In this document: one piece after another, positions 32,066 through 43,415 of the stretch | How the letters are laid out: every line of letters starts with the position of its first letter | Position numbering within the stretch: the first letter of the stretch is position 1 | Assembly (NCBI GenBank): GCA_019787685.1 | Contig: JAHNUO010000012.1 | Span: forward strand, 496,001 to 560,000 | Source: Chiua virens | Lineage: Eukaryota; Basidiomycota; Agaricomycetes; Boletales; Boletaceae | DNA length: 64,000 bases | Reading direction: 5' to 3' | Position numbers and translations under genes: made by a program | Notes under the pieces: generated by a model | What the model saw: only the letters and a program-made list of their open reading frames with translations | The model's database searches: none | What the model was told of the DNA's origin: nothing

Positions 32066-33901
32066 CACAGGATAAAGATGACTTCCTAGATTCCATTATC
32101 GCAGAAGAAATCTCCTATGCAAACTCTATTGCAGAATCCCGTATTTTTTCCGCTCACATGGAAACTCCACCTTCTCCTCCTAAGGAACACACTCTTGAAG
32201 AGATGGTGCCTAAGGAATATATGAAATATGCTAAAGTATTCGGAAAGACAGAATCCAAAAGGATACCATTACACAAACCATGGGACCACAGCATTGACCT
32301 AAAAGAGTCTTTCATTCCTAAGAAGGGTCACTTAATACCCCTCTCTGTCACAGAACAAGAGGAGGTTTCTGCATTCATCGATGACCAATTAAAGAAAGGT
32401 TACATCAGACCCTCTAAGTCCGAACAAACATCTCCGGTCTTCTTCGTTCCCAAGAAAGATGGAAAGAAGCGTATGGTCCAGGATTACCATTACCTAAAAG
32501 AACATACAAGCAAAAACAATTACCCCTTGCCGCTTATCTCGCAGCTTGTGGATAAATTAAAAGACACTGAGCTATTTACAAAAATGGATCTCCGATGGGG
32601 ATACAACAACGTACGCATCAAAGAAGGCAACAAATGGAAAGCAGCCTTTGTCTGTCACCGCGGGTCATTCGAACCCATCGTCATGTACTTCGGATTATGT
32701 AACTCACCGGCCACATTTCAAACCATGATGAATGAAATCTTTGCTGATATGAACGGCATCGTCGTCGTCTACATCAATGACCTTATGATATTCACAAATA
32801 CCAATGATTACGAAACTCATGACAAAATCGTACTTGAAGTACTCAAACATCTTCAAGATAACGACCTCTACGTAAAACCAGAAAAATGCTTCTTTCGCGT
32901 AAAAGAAGTGGACTTCCTCGGAATGATCGTGGGAACTGATGGGATAAAAATGGATAACAAAAAGACCAAAGCAGTAGCCGAATGGCCAACTCCCACATCA
33001 GTCAAACATATCAGAAGTTTCCTCGGACTTGCCAACTTCTACCGAAGATTCATTAAAGACTATGGAAAAATAGCACGACCTTTACACGACCTTACTAAAA
33101 AGGATCAAAAATTTGAATGGACCTTCACTTGTGACGAAGCATTCACTATGCTAAAAAAGGCATTTACAACAGCCCCTATCCTTGCTTATCCGGACCAGAA
33201 TGCCAAATATTGCCTAGAATGCAATTCGTTGGATTTCGCAACAGGAGCAGTTCTATCTCTAGAGAAAGAAGGACTTTGGCACTGTTACAATTTCTTTCTT
33301 TTGCTTCACTTGTGCGTCTTCTCTTCACTCGATACCTAAGTATCTTCATACGTTCATCCGTACTCGCTTTCTATTTCACTTTGTAACTCCGCACCGGCCT
33401 TACCCGGATGCTTACGTTTCTCCTTTCTCGTCATCGTCTGATGGCATTGCACTTACTCATTCTATTCTCGTCATCATCCGATGACTCTGCATTTGTCATT
33501 TCAACTTCGTCATCGTCCGTTGCCTTCGCATCGTATGATTCCCCTTTTTGATTATCGTGCACTTCCCTTTTGGCCTTTCGCTCTTCCGCTCTTCTGGCCT
33601 ACCCCTTTTAGTTATTTGGTCCGTGCATGATTCTCGTAGTATAAAAACCTCGCAGCGATACTCCTGTACACTAGTCTTGATCTCCGCAATCTAGCTGAGT
33701 ATCACTGCTCCACTCGGAACCATCCTTGTGACCACTTGACCAGGGACTTCTCTCGTCATCCCTTGACCCAACACTTGGACTTACTAAAAAACCACCCTCG
33801 ACCCTCGACCGTCCCTCGGGTATAGATTCCCAAAAGGACAACTCTCAGCAACGCCTGAGTTTTCACTCGTCTCTCTGGTAGCAACCCGCTGACCAGAACT
33901 C

Positions 33902-34332
33902 TGTTACGATATCAACTTTTCCTCACTTCATAACTCCAACTTTCGATCTATTCTAAAGATACACGCCTCATGTCAAGGCTGTCCAAAGGATCATATCCAA
34001 TTGGCTGCCACAATAACACAGCATCCATCAACACATGCCCTTATCATTTCATTTCCCTTATCACTGACTCATTATCGGCAGTGCAAGGCTATGCTCTTAT
34101 CTATGACTCATAACGATTCACACCTTATCATCCAATAGGATACATTAGGCTTATCTACGTAGTTCATACTCAGATTAGAACCCCGATATCCATGTAGTAT
34201 ATAAACCCCATGAATCACAGCCAGAGAGCTCTAACAAAGTTCTCTTGGAGTTTTCGCCTCTTCACTGGACTGAACCCCCTCTTCACTACACCACTACAAC
34301 TTTAACAGTCTAGGTTGTTCTAGGTTGTTTCA
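33902..34332 (+). repeat. 5' LTR of copy 2b (431 bp)
   Basis: TGTTACGATATC to GTTGTTTCA. A TATATAAA box lies near 34198-34205 and the predicted RNA start AACAAAGTTCT at 34233-34243. The primer site AGAACTTTGTT follows at 34335-34345. Confidence 0.92.
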
Positions 34333-34427
34333 TTAGAACTTTGTTGTTTAACTTCGCCGTTGATCGACTACTGTCAAGTCCCAACCTCGTCGTAGCCCCT
34401 ACTACAAAATAACACAACCAGGCCCAA

Positions 34428-34567
34428 GTAAGTCCCAAGTTTGAAAAGTAGTTGGAACATTTGCTACCAATAAGCCGAATTGCAAAAGACTCAAGGTCTA
34501 GCAATCGCAGAAGCAGATAGCGCACCCCTTGACCAGAAAGGAGATCTTAACTGACCTGCCCAATCAG
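34428..34567 (+). other. Predicted leader intron creating the ORF1 start codon (copy 2b)
   Basis: A 140-nt intron, GGCCCAA|GTAAGT ... CCCAATCAG|TGTCC. The A of the new ATG is base 34427 and the TG is 34568-34569. From the predicted RNA start to this point there is no ATG in any frame, so the junction ATG would be the first start in the spliced RNA. Confidence 0.7.
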
Positions 34568-35133
34568 TGTCCAACTTACCCCTCTCTGCCATCGCAGCAG
34601 CATCAGAGGCTTACCCTGACCTCGTCGACAAACCCTACGTCTTCGACGCAGCCTACCTTGCAGAAGTCGTCGCTCTCGAGGACCTTGATCCCGAAGACCG
34701 CACCGACACCCAAATCTTCCATGCCTTACTAGGCCACTTTATTGGGGAAACTACTCCCTTATCAGACTACTCTAGTGAACGAGAGTCAACCCGGTCCGAC
34801 AGCCCGGCACTTAGGTATCCAACCGAGGAAGTTGAAGTAAAGCGCGAATACTTTCCCGCTCCCATTCCCGAAAGAGAACCGTCACCTTTCCCACCAGCTC
34901 CTTTGAGAGAACCATCGGAGGAAAGTTTAGGAGACCCAAACGATTGGCTCCCACCCAGAGAGATTGAGAGAAGGAACGCCAGAACGGATCTCGAGAGAAA
35001 GAGAATCCTGAGACGATACAAAGCTACCAGAGTACCTACTCGCATACGTCCTTACTCCCAGTACGATCATCTCGAGTACCCTTACTTTAGGCCTCGAAAC
35101 ACTCTCAAAACCCCTAGGAGATACATCCAGTAG
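34568..35133 (+). CDS. Family 2 ORF1, 188 residues, unknown function (copy 2b)
   Basis: The frame is open for 188 codons to TAG 35131-35133 and has no internal Met codon; in the DNA it begins GTGTCC. Splicing of the leader intron replaces that G by A and yields MSNLPLSAIAAASEAYPDLV. The protein has an acidic N-terminal half (AEVVALEDLDPEDRTDTQIF), a Ser-rich centre (DYSSERESTRSDSP), a Pro-rich stretch (FPAPIPEREPSPFPPAP) and a basic C-terminus (ERKRILRRYKATRVPTRIRP). No known domain, membrane segment or zinc motif. Its frame is kept in three of four copies, with mostly conservative changes between copies, which suggests a protein role. It could be an accessory factor or an N-terminal Gag piece. 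Confidence 0.65.
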
Positions 35134-35403
35134 ATGCTTGCTTATTTCATCTTCGCAGCAATCTTTGTAATCCTCCTCACAATAATCTTTGTATTCTACC
35201 AAGTCTCCAAAAGTCTCATCGACTACCAAAGATCTTTGAACTTCAGGTTTCAGTTCAACGAACACACTTTCATCTTTGCTCTTTACGCCCCCTACGAGCA
35301 ACAAGAGTACCAATACCAAGCACCCCCTGTTATCAACAACACCGCTGGTCCTTGGAACGCTCCAGTAAACGCAGGTGACTGGGATAACGAATCCAACAAC
35401 TAA
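35134..35403 (+). CDS. Family 2 ORF2, 89-residue single-pass membrane protein (copy 2b)
   Basis: ATG follows the ORF1 stop with no gap (TAGATG) and lies in the same frame, so readthrough of one TAG would fuse the two. Residues 2-22 are hydrophobic (LAYFIFAAIFVILLTIIFVF), followed by YQVSKSLIDYQRSLNFRFQF. The C-terminus holds YAPYEQQEYQYQAPP and ends NAGDWDNESNN. Present and open in all four copies. It lies before gag, unlike retroviral env, and has no signal-cleavage or fusion-peptide pattern that I recognise. The stop TAA is followed 2 nt later by the gag ATG, suggesting coupled termination and reinitiation or stop readthrough. Confidence 0.65.
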   Translation: MLAYFIFAAIFVILLTIIFVFYQVSKSLIDYQRSLNFRFQFNEHTFIFALYAPYEQQEYQYQAPPVINNTAGPWNAPVNAGDWDNESNN

Positions 35404-35405
35404 AT

Positions 35406-36500
35406 ATGGATTACCACACCGCACTCGGAATCGTGAACGACACCTCTCACACAAATGGAGATCGGCTACAAGCCGCATTCGTCCTCGTTGCAGAGCAAGC
35501 TACCCTTATCGGCGCCCTAGAAGGGCAACTCAATGCTTTACCGGTTATACCTCCACAGGCAGCCGCCTCATCTTCAAAAGTTGAAATCTTCGCAGACCCA
35601 GGGTCATATGACGGAGAAATGGCCAAATTCGAAGAATGGTGGGCCAAGATGAAAGGATGGCTCGAAGTGAACAACCTCGCCATTCCCAAAGGCTCATACA
35701 GGGCCGTACAAGCCGTACTCTCACGGTTGAAAGGAAAGAAGGCCACGCAGTTCGCAGAAACACACTTAGCTAAAGGCTCCACTCTTACATGGGCAACACT
35801 AGTACAGGACATCGAAGGGATGTTCCGACAAAACAACAAGGTCGATTGGGCTAGATCCCAATTGGAAAATCTAAAACAAGGAACGATGAGAGTGGAAGAC
35901 TATATCGTCCAATGGGAGGCTCTGTGGCTACAAGCACACATTGATCCTACTCATGCGATAAGACTCCTTGAGGCAAACACTGCCCACTCCATCATTTACC
36001 AAATCTTCCGTGACGGACACAGGGTAGACCCCTTCCACGCCATGTACACGGACCCCAAACACGCAGAATATGAACCTGATCGTGATCACGCGGTCATCAC
36101 ATACCTTTCCTGGATCCGAACAGCGGGAAATGCCATGGAAGCACTAAATTACGTGCGACCAGACCGCTATAAGAAGTATAAGGATCCCAATGCTATGGAC
36201 ATTGGCCAGGCCACTTATGCCGAAAGAGACGAAGATGGCTGGTTCACAGGAAAGGAAGTCAGAGCATTTGGACAGAAGAAGTCCAACAATAACAAATGCT
36301 ACAATTGCGGCGGTGCAGGTCACAGAACCAACAAATGCACCAAACCTAAATATCTTCTACTTCCACCACTTCCCCATCTGTACCGGCTAAAGACCCCTTT
36401 GCCGCCATCCGAGGGATGTCCCCTGAAGAAGTTCAAGCATATTACTTCGACATGTATGAAAACAAGAACGGAAAGGGAAAAGGCAAGGCGAACTGAGTAA
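35406..36500 (+). pseudogene. gag: Family 2 gag, copy 2b (internal deletion of about 94 nt)
   Basis: ATG at 35406. The capsid part is intact (MAKFEEWWAKMKGWLEVNNL, WDLQ-type fold region LSRLKGKKATQFAE, MRVEDYIVQWEALWLQAHID). The first CCHC knuckle CYNCGGAGHRTNKC is kept near 36299-36340. Right after CTKPK about 94 nt are missing compared with copy 2c, removing the second Cys/His motif and shifting the frame; 364 codons remain. The shifted frame also spoils the normal -1 entry to pol at GGGAAAA (36475-36481). The sequence up to the deletion is otherwise open. Confidence 0.88.
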
Positions 36501-39500
36501 ACTGGGATCTCACGTTCGCACTACCCTTCCAAAAGAACATGAAAACTCTGTCTCTTTAAAGTTTGATTTTACCTATTCAGAAATACCTCCCTGGCAAGAG
36601 GATAAACTACCCAAATCACCAAAAACAACAGAAAACGAAAGCGTTGACAGCGTCTCTGCGGAGCGCGGCGGACACGATAGTTCCGTGCTTAATTCTGTCA
36701 CAAAACAAATCCCCGATGGGTCTTTCATTAGATCTACATCGGTAGAAAAAGAAATAGTATTACCAATTTTGGTATCCCCAGTAAACCAAATTGGCTATGT
36801 TGGAGCAAAAGCGCTTTTAGATAGTGGAGCTAACGCGATCTTCATACACAAGGACTACGTCGCTAAGCATAAACTTCCCACTTACGCGCTACCCCATGCT
36901 ATACAAGTCTTCAATGTCGACGGAACCAAGAATCAAGCTGGCTCCATAACTCACGCCACACGAATCCTAATTGATTACAAAGGTCACAGGGAAATAGTGG
37001 ATGCCGAAATTACCAACCTTGGAAAGAACGACCTTATCCTCGGATTCACATGGTTAAAGCACCACAATCCCCATATAGACTGGAACACAGGATCAGTTGT
37101 AATGCGGAGATGTCCAGAATCATGTCATTCTCAAGAAGAAGACGATTTCTTGGATTCCATTATCGCAGAAGAACTCAGATATGCAAACTCTATCGCAGAA
37201 TCCCGCATTTTTACCGCAAACATGGAAACTCCACCTCCTCCTCCTAAGGAACGCACTCTTGAAGAGATGGTCCCACGAGAATATATGAAATATGCTAAAG
37301 TATTTGGAAAAACGGAGTCTGAAAGGATACCATTACGCAAACCATGGGATCACAGCATTGACCTAAAAGAGTCTTTCGTTCCAAAGAAGGGTCGCTTAAT
37401 ACCCCTCTCTGTCACAGAACAAGAGGAGGTCTCCGCATTCATTGATGACCAATTAAAGAAAGGTTACATCAGACCCTCTAAGTCCGAACAGACATCTCCG
37501 GTCTTCTTCGTCCCAAAGAAAGATGGAAAGAAGCGCATGGTCCAAGACTACCGATACCTAAACGAACATACAAGCAAAAATAACTATCCCTTACCGCTCA
37601 TATCACAGCTTGTGGATAAATTAAAAGATGCAAAGCTATTTACAAAAATGGATCTTCGATGGGGATACAATAACGTACGCATCAAAGAAGGCGACGAATG
37701 GAAAGCAGCATTTGTCTGTCACCGCGGGTCTTTCGAACCCATCGTCATGTACTTCGGATTATGTAACTCCCCAGCAACGTTTCAAACCATGATGAACGAA
37801 ATCTTTGCCGACATGAATGGCGTCGTTGTTGTTTACATCGATGACCTTATGATCTTTACAGACACCGATGATTATGAAACTCATGACAAAATCGTACTCG
37901 AAGTGCTTAAACGCCTCGAAGAGAACGATCTATATGTAAAGCCAGAAAAATGCTTCTTTCGCGTAAAAGAAGTCAACTTCCTTGGAATGATCGTGGGAAC
38001 TGATGGAATAAAAATGGACAATGAGAAAACTAAAGCGGTCGCTGAATGGCCCACTCCCACCTCAGTCAAACACATCAGAAGTTTCCTCGGACTTGCCAAC
38101 TTCTATCGCAGATTCATTAAAGATTATGGAAAAATAGCACGACCTTTACATGATCTTACTAAAAAGGATCAGAAATTCGAATGGACCTTCACTTGTGACG
38201 AAGCATTCACTATGCTTAAAAAGGCTTTTACGACAGCCCCTATCCTTGCTTATCCGGATCAGAATGCCAAATATCGCTTAGAATGCGATTCATCGGATTT
38301 CGCTACAGGAGCAGTTCTATCTTTAGAAAAAGAAGGACTTTGGCACCCAGTCGCTTACAATAGCCACTCTATGACACCAGAAGAACGAAATTACCCAATA
38401 GCTGATAAAGAAATGCTCTCGGTTATCCGTTCTCTAGAACTATGGCGCCACTACCTCGAAGGTGCAAAATATGAATTTGAAATATGGAATGACCACCAGA
38501 ACCTTACGTGGTTTATGACACGCCAAGATCTTAACCGAAGACAAGCGAGATGGGCGCAATACCTCTCACGTTTTAACTTCACTTGGCACCACAAGGCTGG
38601 AGTCACTATGGGAAAAGCGGATGCTCTAAGCAGAAGAGAAGATCACATGATCGGAATCGAAGATGATAACAAAGGAATCCTTCTCATGGATCCATCTAAG
38701 ATCAGATCAGCCGTCACTCTCCTATACAACGGAGATCAATTTCTATCTGACGTACAACATGAAACTATGAAACTATCACCTAATGCCATGAAACATCTTA
38801 CCTCCATTGGATATAAAGTCGAGGACGCCTTCCTTAGAAAGGGGGATAGAATCTTCATTCCGGAGGCACTACGCACCAAATCAATAACCATGTTTCATGA
38901 CACACCGGAAGCAGGACACCCTGGTTATGACAAAACTTTAGAACTTCTATCACGAACCTATATTTGGCCTCGAATGAATGAAGAAGTCAAAAATTATGTA
39001 TCACATTGCGAAAGATGCGCTCGCTTCAAGGGTTCTAATCAGAAAACAGCAGGACTCCTGCAACCCTTAGAAACACCGTCATTACCATGGGAAGATATCT
39101 CAGCAGATTTCATTACAGATCTCCCACTCTCACACTCTTATGATTCCATTCTCATGGTTGTGGATCGATTCTCTAAAGAAGTCGAATTCATACCCTGCCA
39201 TAAAACGTACACATCTATGGATCTCGCTAAACTATATCTCTCACACATATGGAAACATCATGGCCTCCCTAAAACCATCATCTCAGATAGAGGACCACAA
39301 TTCGCTTCCCAACTTATGAAAGATATATGCTCAGGGTTAAAAATAACACCCAAATTAAGCACCGCACATCACCCGCAAACGGACGGACAATCGGAACGGA
39401 TGAACCGAGAAGTGCAGCAATACCTTCGCATGTTCTGTGCTGAGAAAGATAACACATGGGTCGATTGGCTCCCTCTCGCACAATTCTCATACAACAGCAA

Positions 39501-40338
39501 GAAACACACTGCCACTAAATTCTCACCATTCGAAATAACACGTTCCTACGTCCCTAGAATGGGAATTATGCCACAATCTATGAAAAACCCGGCTGCTCAG
39601 AACTTCATCACGGATTTTTCCGAGGTTCTAGAACAAACCAAATCTAATATAGATAAAGCCGCGGAAAATATGAAAAACATTGCAGATAGATCCAGAATAA
39701 CACCCCCTTCCTATTCGGTTGGCGATAAAGTCTGGCTCTCTACTACAAATCTAAAAATAAAACAACATCCAAAATTCACAGACAAGTGGATTGGACCCTA
39801 TGACATAATCTCTATGCACAGTCCGAATGCTTTAAAGCTTCGACTCCCACGCACTATGCGAATACACCCAGTCGTAAACATTTCTCAGGTCAAACCTTAT
39901 AAGGAACATCTACCAGAACAGCCGGTTTACAAACCGCGACCTGTCGTAATCGGAGATGACCGAGAAGAAGAATTCGAAGCGGACTACATTGTTGATTCCC
40001 GAATGAAGGGACGACGCTTAGAATATCTCATACACTGGAAAGGCTATGATGATGACGAAAGAACTTGGGAACCACTAAAGAATCTAAAGAATGCACCGGA
40101 TCTCATATCTGATTTCCACGAAGCACATCCAGATGCCCCAAGAAAACTAAAAGTCACACAAACCGAATTTAACTCTATGTTCCGAACCTATGATGATAAA
40201 ACTTCACACGAAGATGAGGATAGTCTCCATCGTCTCAATTATGAAACAGATCGTCCGGAGTCTGATCATCAGAAGGGGGATAGTGTTACGATATCAACTT
40301 TTCCTCACTTCATAACTCCAACTTTCGATCTATTCTAA
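36476..40338 (+). CDS. pol: Family 2 pol, copy 2b, intact: protease, RT, RNase H, integrase, chromodomain
   Basis: Open throughout; the frame begins in the gag overlap, and no ATG starts it (the codon at 36685 is GTG). Numbering from 36685: protease ALLDSGANAIFIH near residue 45; RT 230-420 with YIDD at 384-387; RNase H with ECDSSDFATGAVL; HHCC zinc finger (HDTPEAGHPG, CERCARFKG); integrase D808, D868 and E904 (D-35-E spacing, ADFITDLP, SDRGPQF, SERMNRE); and chromodomain about 1094-1145 (EEFEADYIVDS, YLIHWKGYDDDERTWEPL). The final 55 nt of the frame lie inside the 3' LTR. All catalytic residues are present, so enzymes could be made if translated, but the upstream gag deletion makes a Gag-Pol fusion unlikely. 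Confidence 0.92.
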
Positions 40339-40463
40339 AGATACACGCCTCATGTCAAGGCTGTCCAAAGGATCATATCCGATTGGCTGCCACAATAACA
40401 CAGCATCCATCAACACATGCCCTTATCATTTCATTTCCCTTATCACTGACTCATCATCGGCAG

Positions 40464-40770
40464 TGTTACGATATCAACTTTTCCTCACTTCATAACTCCA
40501 ACTTTCGATCTATTCTAAAGATACACGCCTCATGTCAAGGCTGTCCAAAGGATCATATCCAATTGGCTGCCACAATAACACAGCATCCATCAACACATTC
40601 CCTTATCATTTCATTTCCCTTATCACTGACTCATCATCGGCAGTGCAAGGCTATGCTCTTATCTATGACTCATACCGATTCACACCTTATCATCCAATAG
40701 GATACATTAGGCTTATCTACGTAGTTCATACTCAGATTAGAACTCCGACATCCATGTAGTATATAAACCC
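40464..40770 (+). repeat. Truncated 5' LTR of copy 2c
   Basis: Ends just after TATATAAACCC; the predicted RNA start and U5 are lost. The retained TATA box points into the inverted fragment. Confidence 0.88.
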
Positions 40771-41391
40771 GATTCTGGACATCTCCGCATTACAACTGAT
40801 CCTGTGTTCCAGTCTATATGGGGATTGTGGTGCTTTAACCATGTGAATCCGAGGATAAGGTCGTTCTTTCCAAGGTTGGTAATTTCGGCATCCACTATTT
40901 CCCTGTGACCTTTGTAATCAATCAGGATTCGTGTGGCGTGAGTTATGGAGCCAGCTTGATTCTTGGTTCCGTCGACATTGAAGACTTGTATAGCATGGGG
41001 TAGCGCGTAAGTGGGAAGTTTATGCTTAGCGACGTAATCCTCGTGTATGAAGATCGCATTAGCTCCACTATCTAAAAGCGCTTTTGCTCCAACATAGCCA
41101 ATTTGGTTTACTGGGGATACCAAAATTGGTAATACTATTTCTTTTTCTACCGATGTAGATCTAATGAAAGACCCATCGGGGATTTGTTTTGTGACAGAAT
41201 TAAGCACGGAACTATCGTGTCCGCCGCGCTCCGCAGAGTCGCTGTCAACGCTTTTGTTTTCTGTTGTTTTTGATTTGGGTAGTTTATCCTCTTGCCAGGG
41301 AGGTATTTCTGAATAGGTAAAATCAAATTTTAAAGAGACAGAGTTTTCATGTTCTTTTGGAAGGGTAGTGCGAACGTGAGATCCCAGTTTA
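40771..41391 (-). pseudogene. pol: Partial pol (protease only) of inverted copy 2d
   Basis: The pol frame continues from the gag overlap through KALLDSGANAIFIHEDYVAKH and LGFTWLKHHNPHIDW, then ends at the junction 40771. No RT remains. Confidence 0.85.
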
Positions 41392-41392
41392 C

Positions 41393-42577
41393 TCAGTTCG
41401 CCTTGCCTTTTCCCTTTCCGTTCTTGTTTTCATACATGTCAAAGTAATATGCTTGAACTTCCTCGGGGGACATCCCTCGGATGGCGGCAAAGGGGTCTTT
41501 AGCCGGTACAGATGGGGAAGTGGTGGAAGTAGAAGATATTGTCTTCTTCTCTTCCTTGTTTGTCGAGCGGGCTTTGCGCGAGCATTGCGTCTTATGAGAT
41601 CCGCCGTACCACTTGCATTCACTGCACTGGTTTTTAGGTTTGGTGCATTCGTTGGTTCTGTGACCTGCACTGCCGCAATTGTAGCATTTGTTATTATTGG
41701 ACTTCTTCTGTCCAAATGCTCTGACTTCTTTTCCTGTGAACCAGCCATCTTCGTCTCTTTCGGCGTAAGTGGCTTGGCCAATGTCCATGGCATTGGGATC
41801 CTTATACTTCTTATAGCGGTCTGGTCGCACGTAATTTAGTGCTTCCATGGCATTTCCCGCTGTTCGGATCCAGGAAAGGTATGTGATGACCGCGTGATCA
41901 CGATCAGGTTCGTATTCTGCGTGTTTGGGGTCCGTGTACATGGCGTGGAAGGGGTCTACCCTGTGTCCGTCACGGAAGATTTGGTAAATGATGGAGTGGG
42001 CAGTGTTTGCCTCAAGGAGTCTTATCACATGGGTAGGATCAATGTGTGCTTGTAGCCACAGAGCCTCCCATTGGACGATATAGTCTTCCACTCTCATCGT
42101 TCCTTGTTTTAGATTTTCCAATTGGGATCTAGCCCAATCGACCTTGTTGTTTTGTCGGAACATCCCTTCGATGTCCTGTACTAGTGTTGCCCATGTAAGA
42201 GCGGAGCCTTTAGCTAAGCGCGTTTCTGCGAACTGCGCGGCTTTCTTTCCTTTTAACCGTGAGAGTATGGCTTGTACGGCCCTGTATGAGCCTTTGGGAA
42301 TGGCGAGATTGTTTACTTCGAGCCATCCTTTCATCTTGGCCCACCATTCTTCGAATTTGGCCATTTCTCCGTCATATGACCCTGGGTCTGCGAAGATTTC
42401 GACTTTTGAAGATGAGGCGACTGCCTGTGGGGGTATGACCGGTAAAGCATTGAGTTGCCCTTCTAGGGCGCCGATAAGGGTAGCTTGTTCTGCAACGAGG
42501 ACGAATGCGGCTTGTAGCCGATCTCCATTTGTGTGAGAAGTGTCGTTCAGGACTCCGAGTGCGGTGTGGTAATCCAT
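41393..42577 (-). CDS. gag: Family 2 gag, intact, inverted copy 2d
   Basis: 394 codons from ATG 42577. The capsid region matches copies 2b and 2c. CCHC knuckle CYNCGSAGHRTNEC and second motif CSECKWYGGSHKTQC (C-x2-C-x6-H-x3-C). The C-terminus NKNGKGKGKAN overlaps the slippery GGGAAAA (minus strand of 41408-41414). It is a structural Gag protein that would package element RNA. The adjoining LTR (43650-44081) is complete, so this gag has its own promoter reading leftwards. Confidence 0.88.
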   Translation of the reverse strand: MDYHTALGVLNDTSHTNGDRLQAAFVLVAEQATLIGALEGQLNALPVIPPQAVASSSKVEIFADPGSYDGEMAKFEEWWAKMKGWLEVNNLAIPKGSYRAVQAILSRLKGKKAAQFAETRLAKGSALTWATLVQDIEGMFRQNNKVDWARSQLENLKQGTMRVEDYIVQWEALWLQAHIDPTHVIRLLEANTAHSIIYQIFRDGHRVDPFHAMYTDPKHAEYEPDRDHAVITYLSWIRTAGNAMEALNYVRPDRYKKYKDPNAMDIGQATYAERDEDGWFTGKEVRAFGQKKSNNNKCYNCGSAGHRTNECTKPKNQCSECKWYGGSHKTQCSRKARSTNKEEKKTISSTSTTSPSVPAKDPFAAIRGMSPEEVQAYYFDMYENKNGKGKGKAN

Positions 42578-42579
42578 AT

Positions 42580-42849
42580 TTAGTTGTTGGATTCGTTATC
42601 CCAGTCACCTGCGTTTACTGGAGCGTTCCAAGGACCAGCGGTGTTGTTGATAACAGGGGGTGCTTGGTATTGATATTCTTGTTGCTCGTAGGGAGCGTAA
42701 AGAGCAAAGATGAATGTGTGTTCGTTGAACTGAAACCTGAAGTTCAAGGACCTTTGGTAGTCGATAAGGTTTTTGGAGATTTGGTAGAACACAAAAGTTA
42801 TCGTAAGGAAGATTACAAAGATTGCTGCGAAGATGAAATAAGCAAGCAT
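42580..42849 (-). CDS. Family 2 ORF2 membrane protein, inverted copy 2d
   Basis: 89 codons, same frame and stop-start contact with ORF1 as in copy 2b. The hydrophobic segment reads AYFIFAAIFVIFLTITFVF. The gag ATG follows the TAA after 2 nt. Confidence 0.65.
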   Translation of the reverse strand: MLAYFIFAAIFVIFLTITFVFYQISKNLIDYQRSLNFRFQFNEHTFIFALYAPYEQQEYQYQAPPVINNTAGPWNAPVNAGDWDNESNN

Positions 42850-43415
42850 CTACTGGATGTATCTCCTAGGTGTTTTAAGAGTGTTTCGAGGCCTAAGGTA
42901 AGGGTACTCGAGGTGATTGTATTGGGAGTAAGGGCATATGTGAGTAGGTACTCTGTTAGCCTTGTAACGTCTCAGGATTTTCTTTCTCTCGAGATCCGTT
43001 CTAGCGTTTCTTCTCTCAATTTCTCTGGGTGGGAGCCAATCGTTTGGGTCTCCTAAACTTTCCTCCGATGGTTCTCTCAAAGGAGCTGGTGGGAAAGGTG
43101 ATGGTTCTCTTTGGGGAATAGGAGCGGGAAAATATTCGCGCTTCACTTCAACTTCCTCGGTTGGATACCTAAGTACCGGGCTGTCGGACCGGGTTGACTC
43201 TCGTTCACTAGAGTAGTCTGATAAGGGAGTAGTTTCCCCAATAAAGTGGCCTAGTAAGGCGTGGAAGATTTCGGTGTCGGTGCGGTCTTCGGGATCAAGG
43301 TCCTCGAGAGCGACGACTTCTGCAAGGTAGGCTGCGTCGAAGACGTAGGGTTCGTCGACGAGGTCAGGGTAAGCCTCTGATGCTGCTGCGATGGCAGAGA
43401 GGGGTAAATGAGACA
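42850..43415 (-). CDS. Family 2 ORF1, inverted copy 2d
   Basis: 188 codons with no internal Met. The start codon is expected from joining base 43555 (A) to 43415-43414 (TG) after removal of a 139-nt intron at 43416-43554. The N-terminus would be MSHLPLSAIAAASEAYPDLV. Otherwise as in copy 2b. Confidence 0.62.

Noticed and set aside
36685..36687. GTG as the start codon of family 2 pol
   Set aside because: The frame is open well upstream into gag, and eukaryotic pol genes of this type are made by frameshift; a GTG start is unnecessary.
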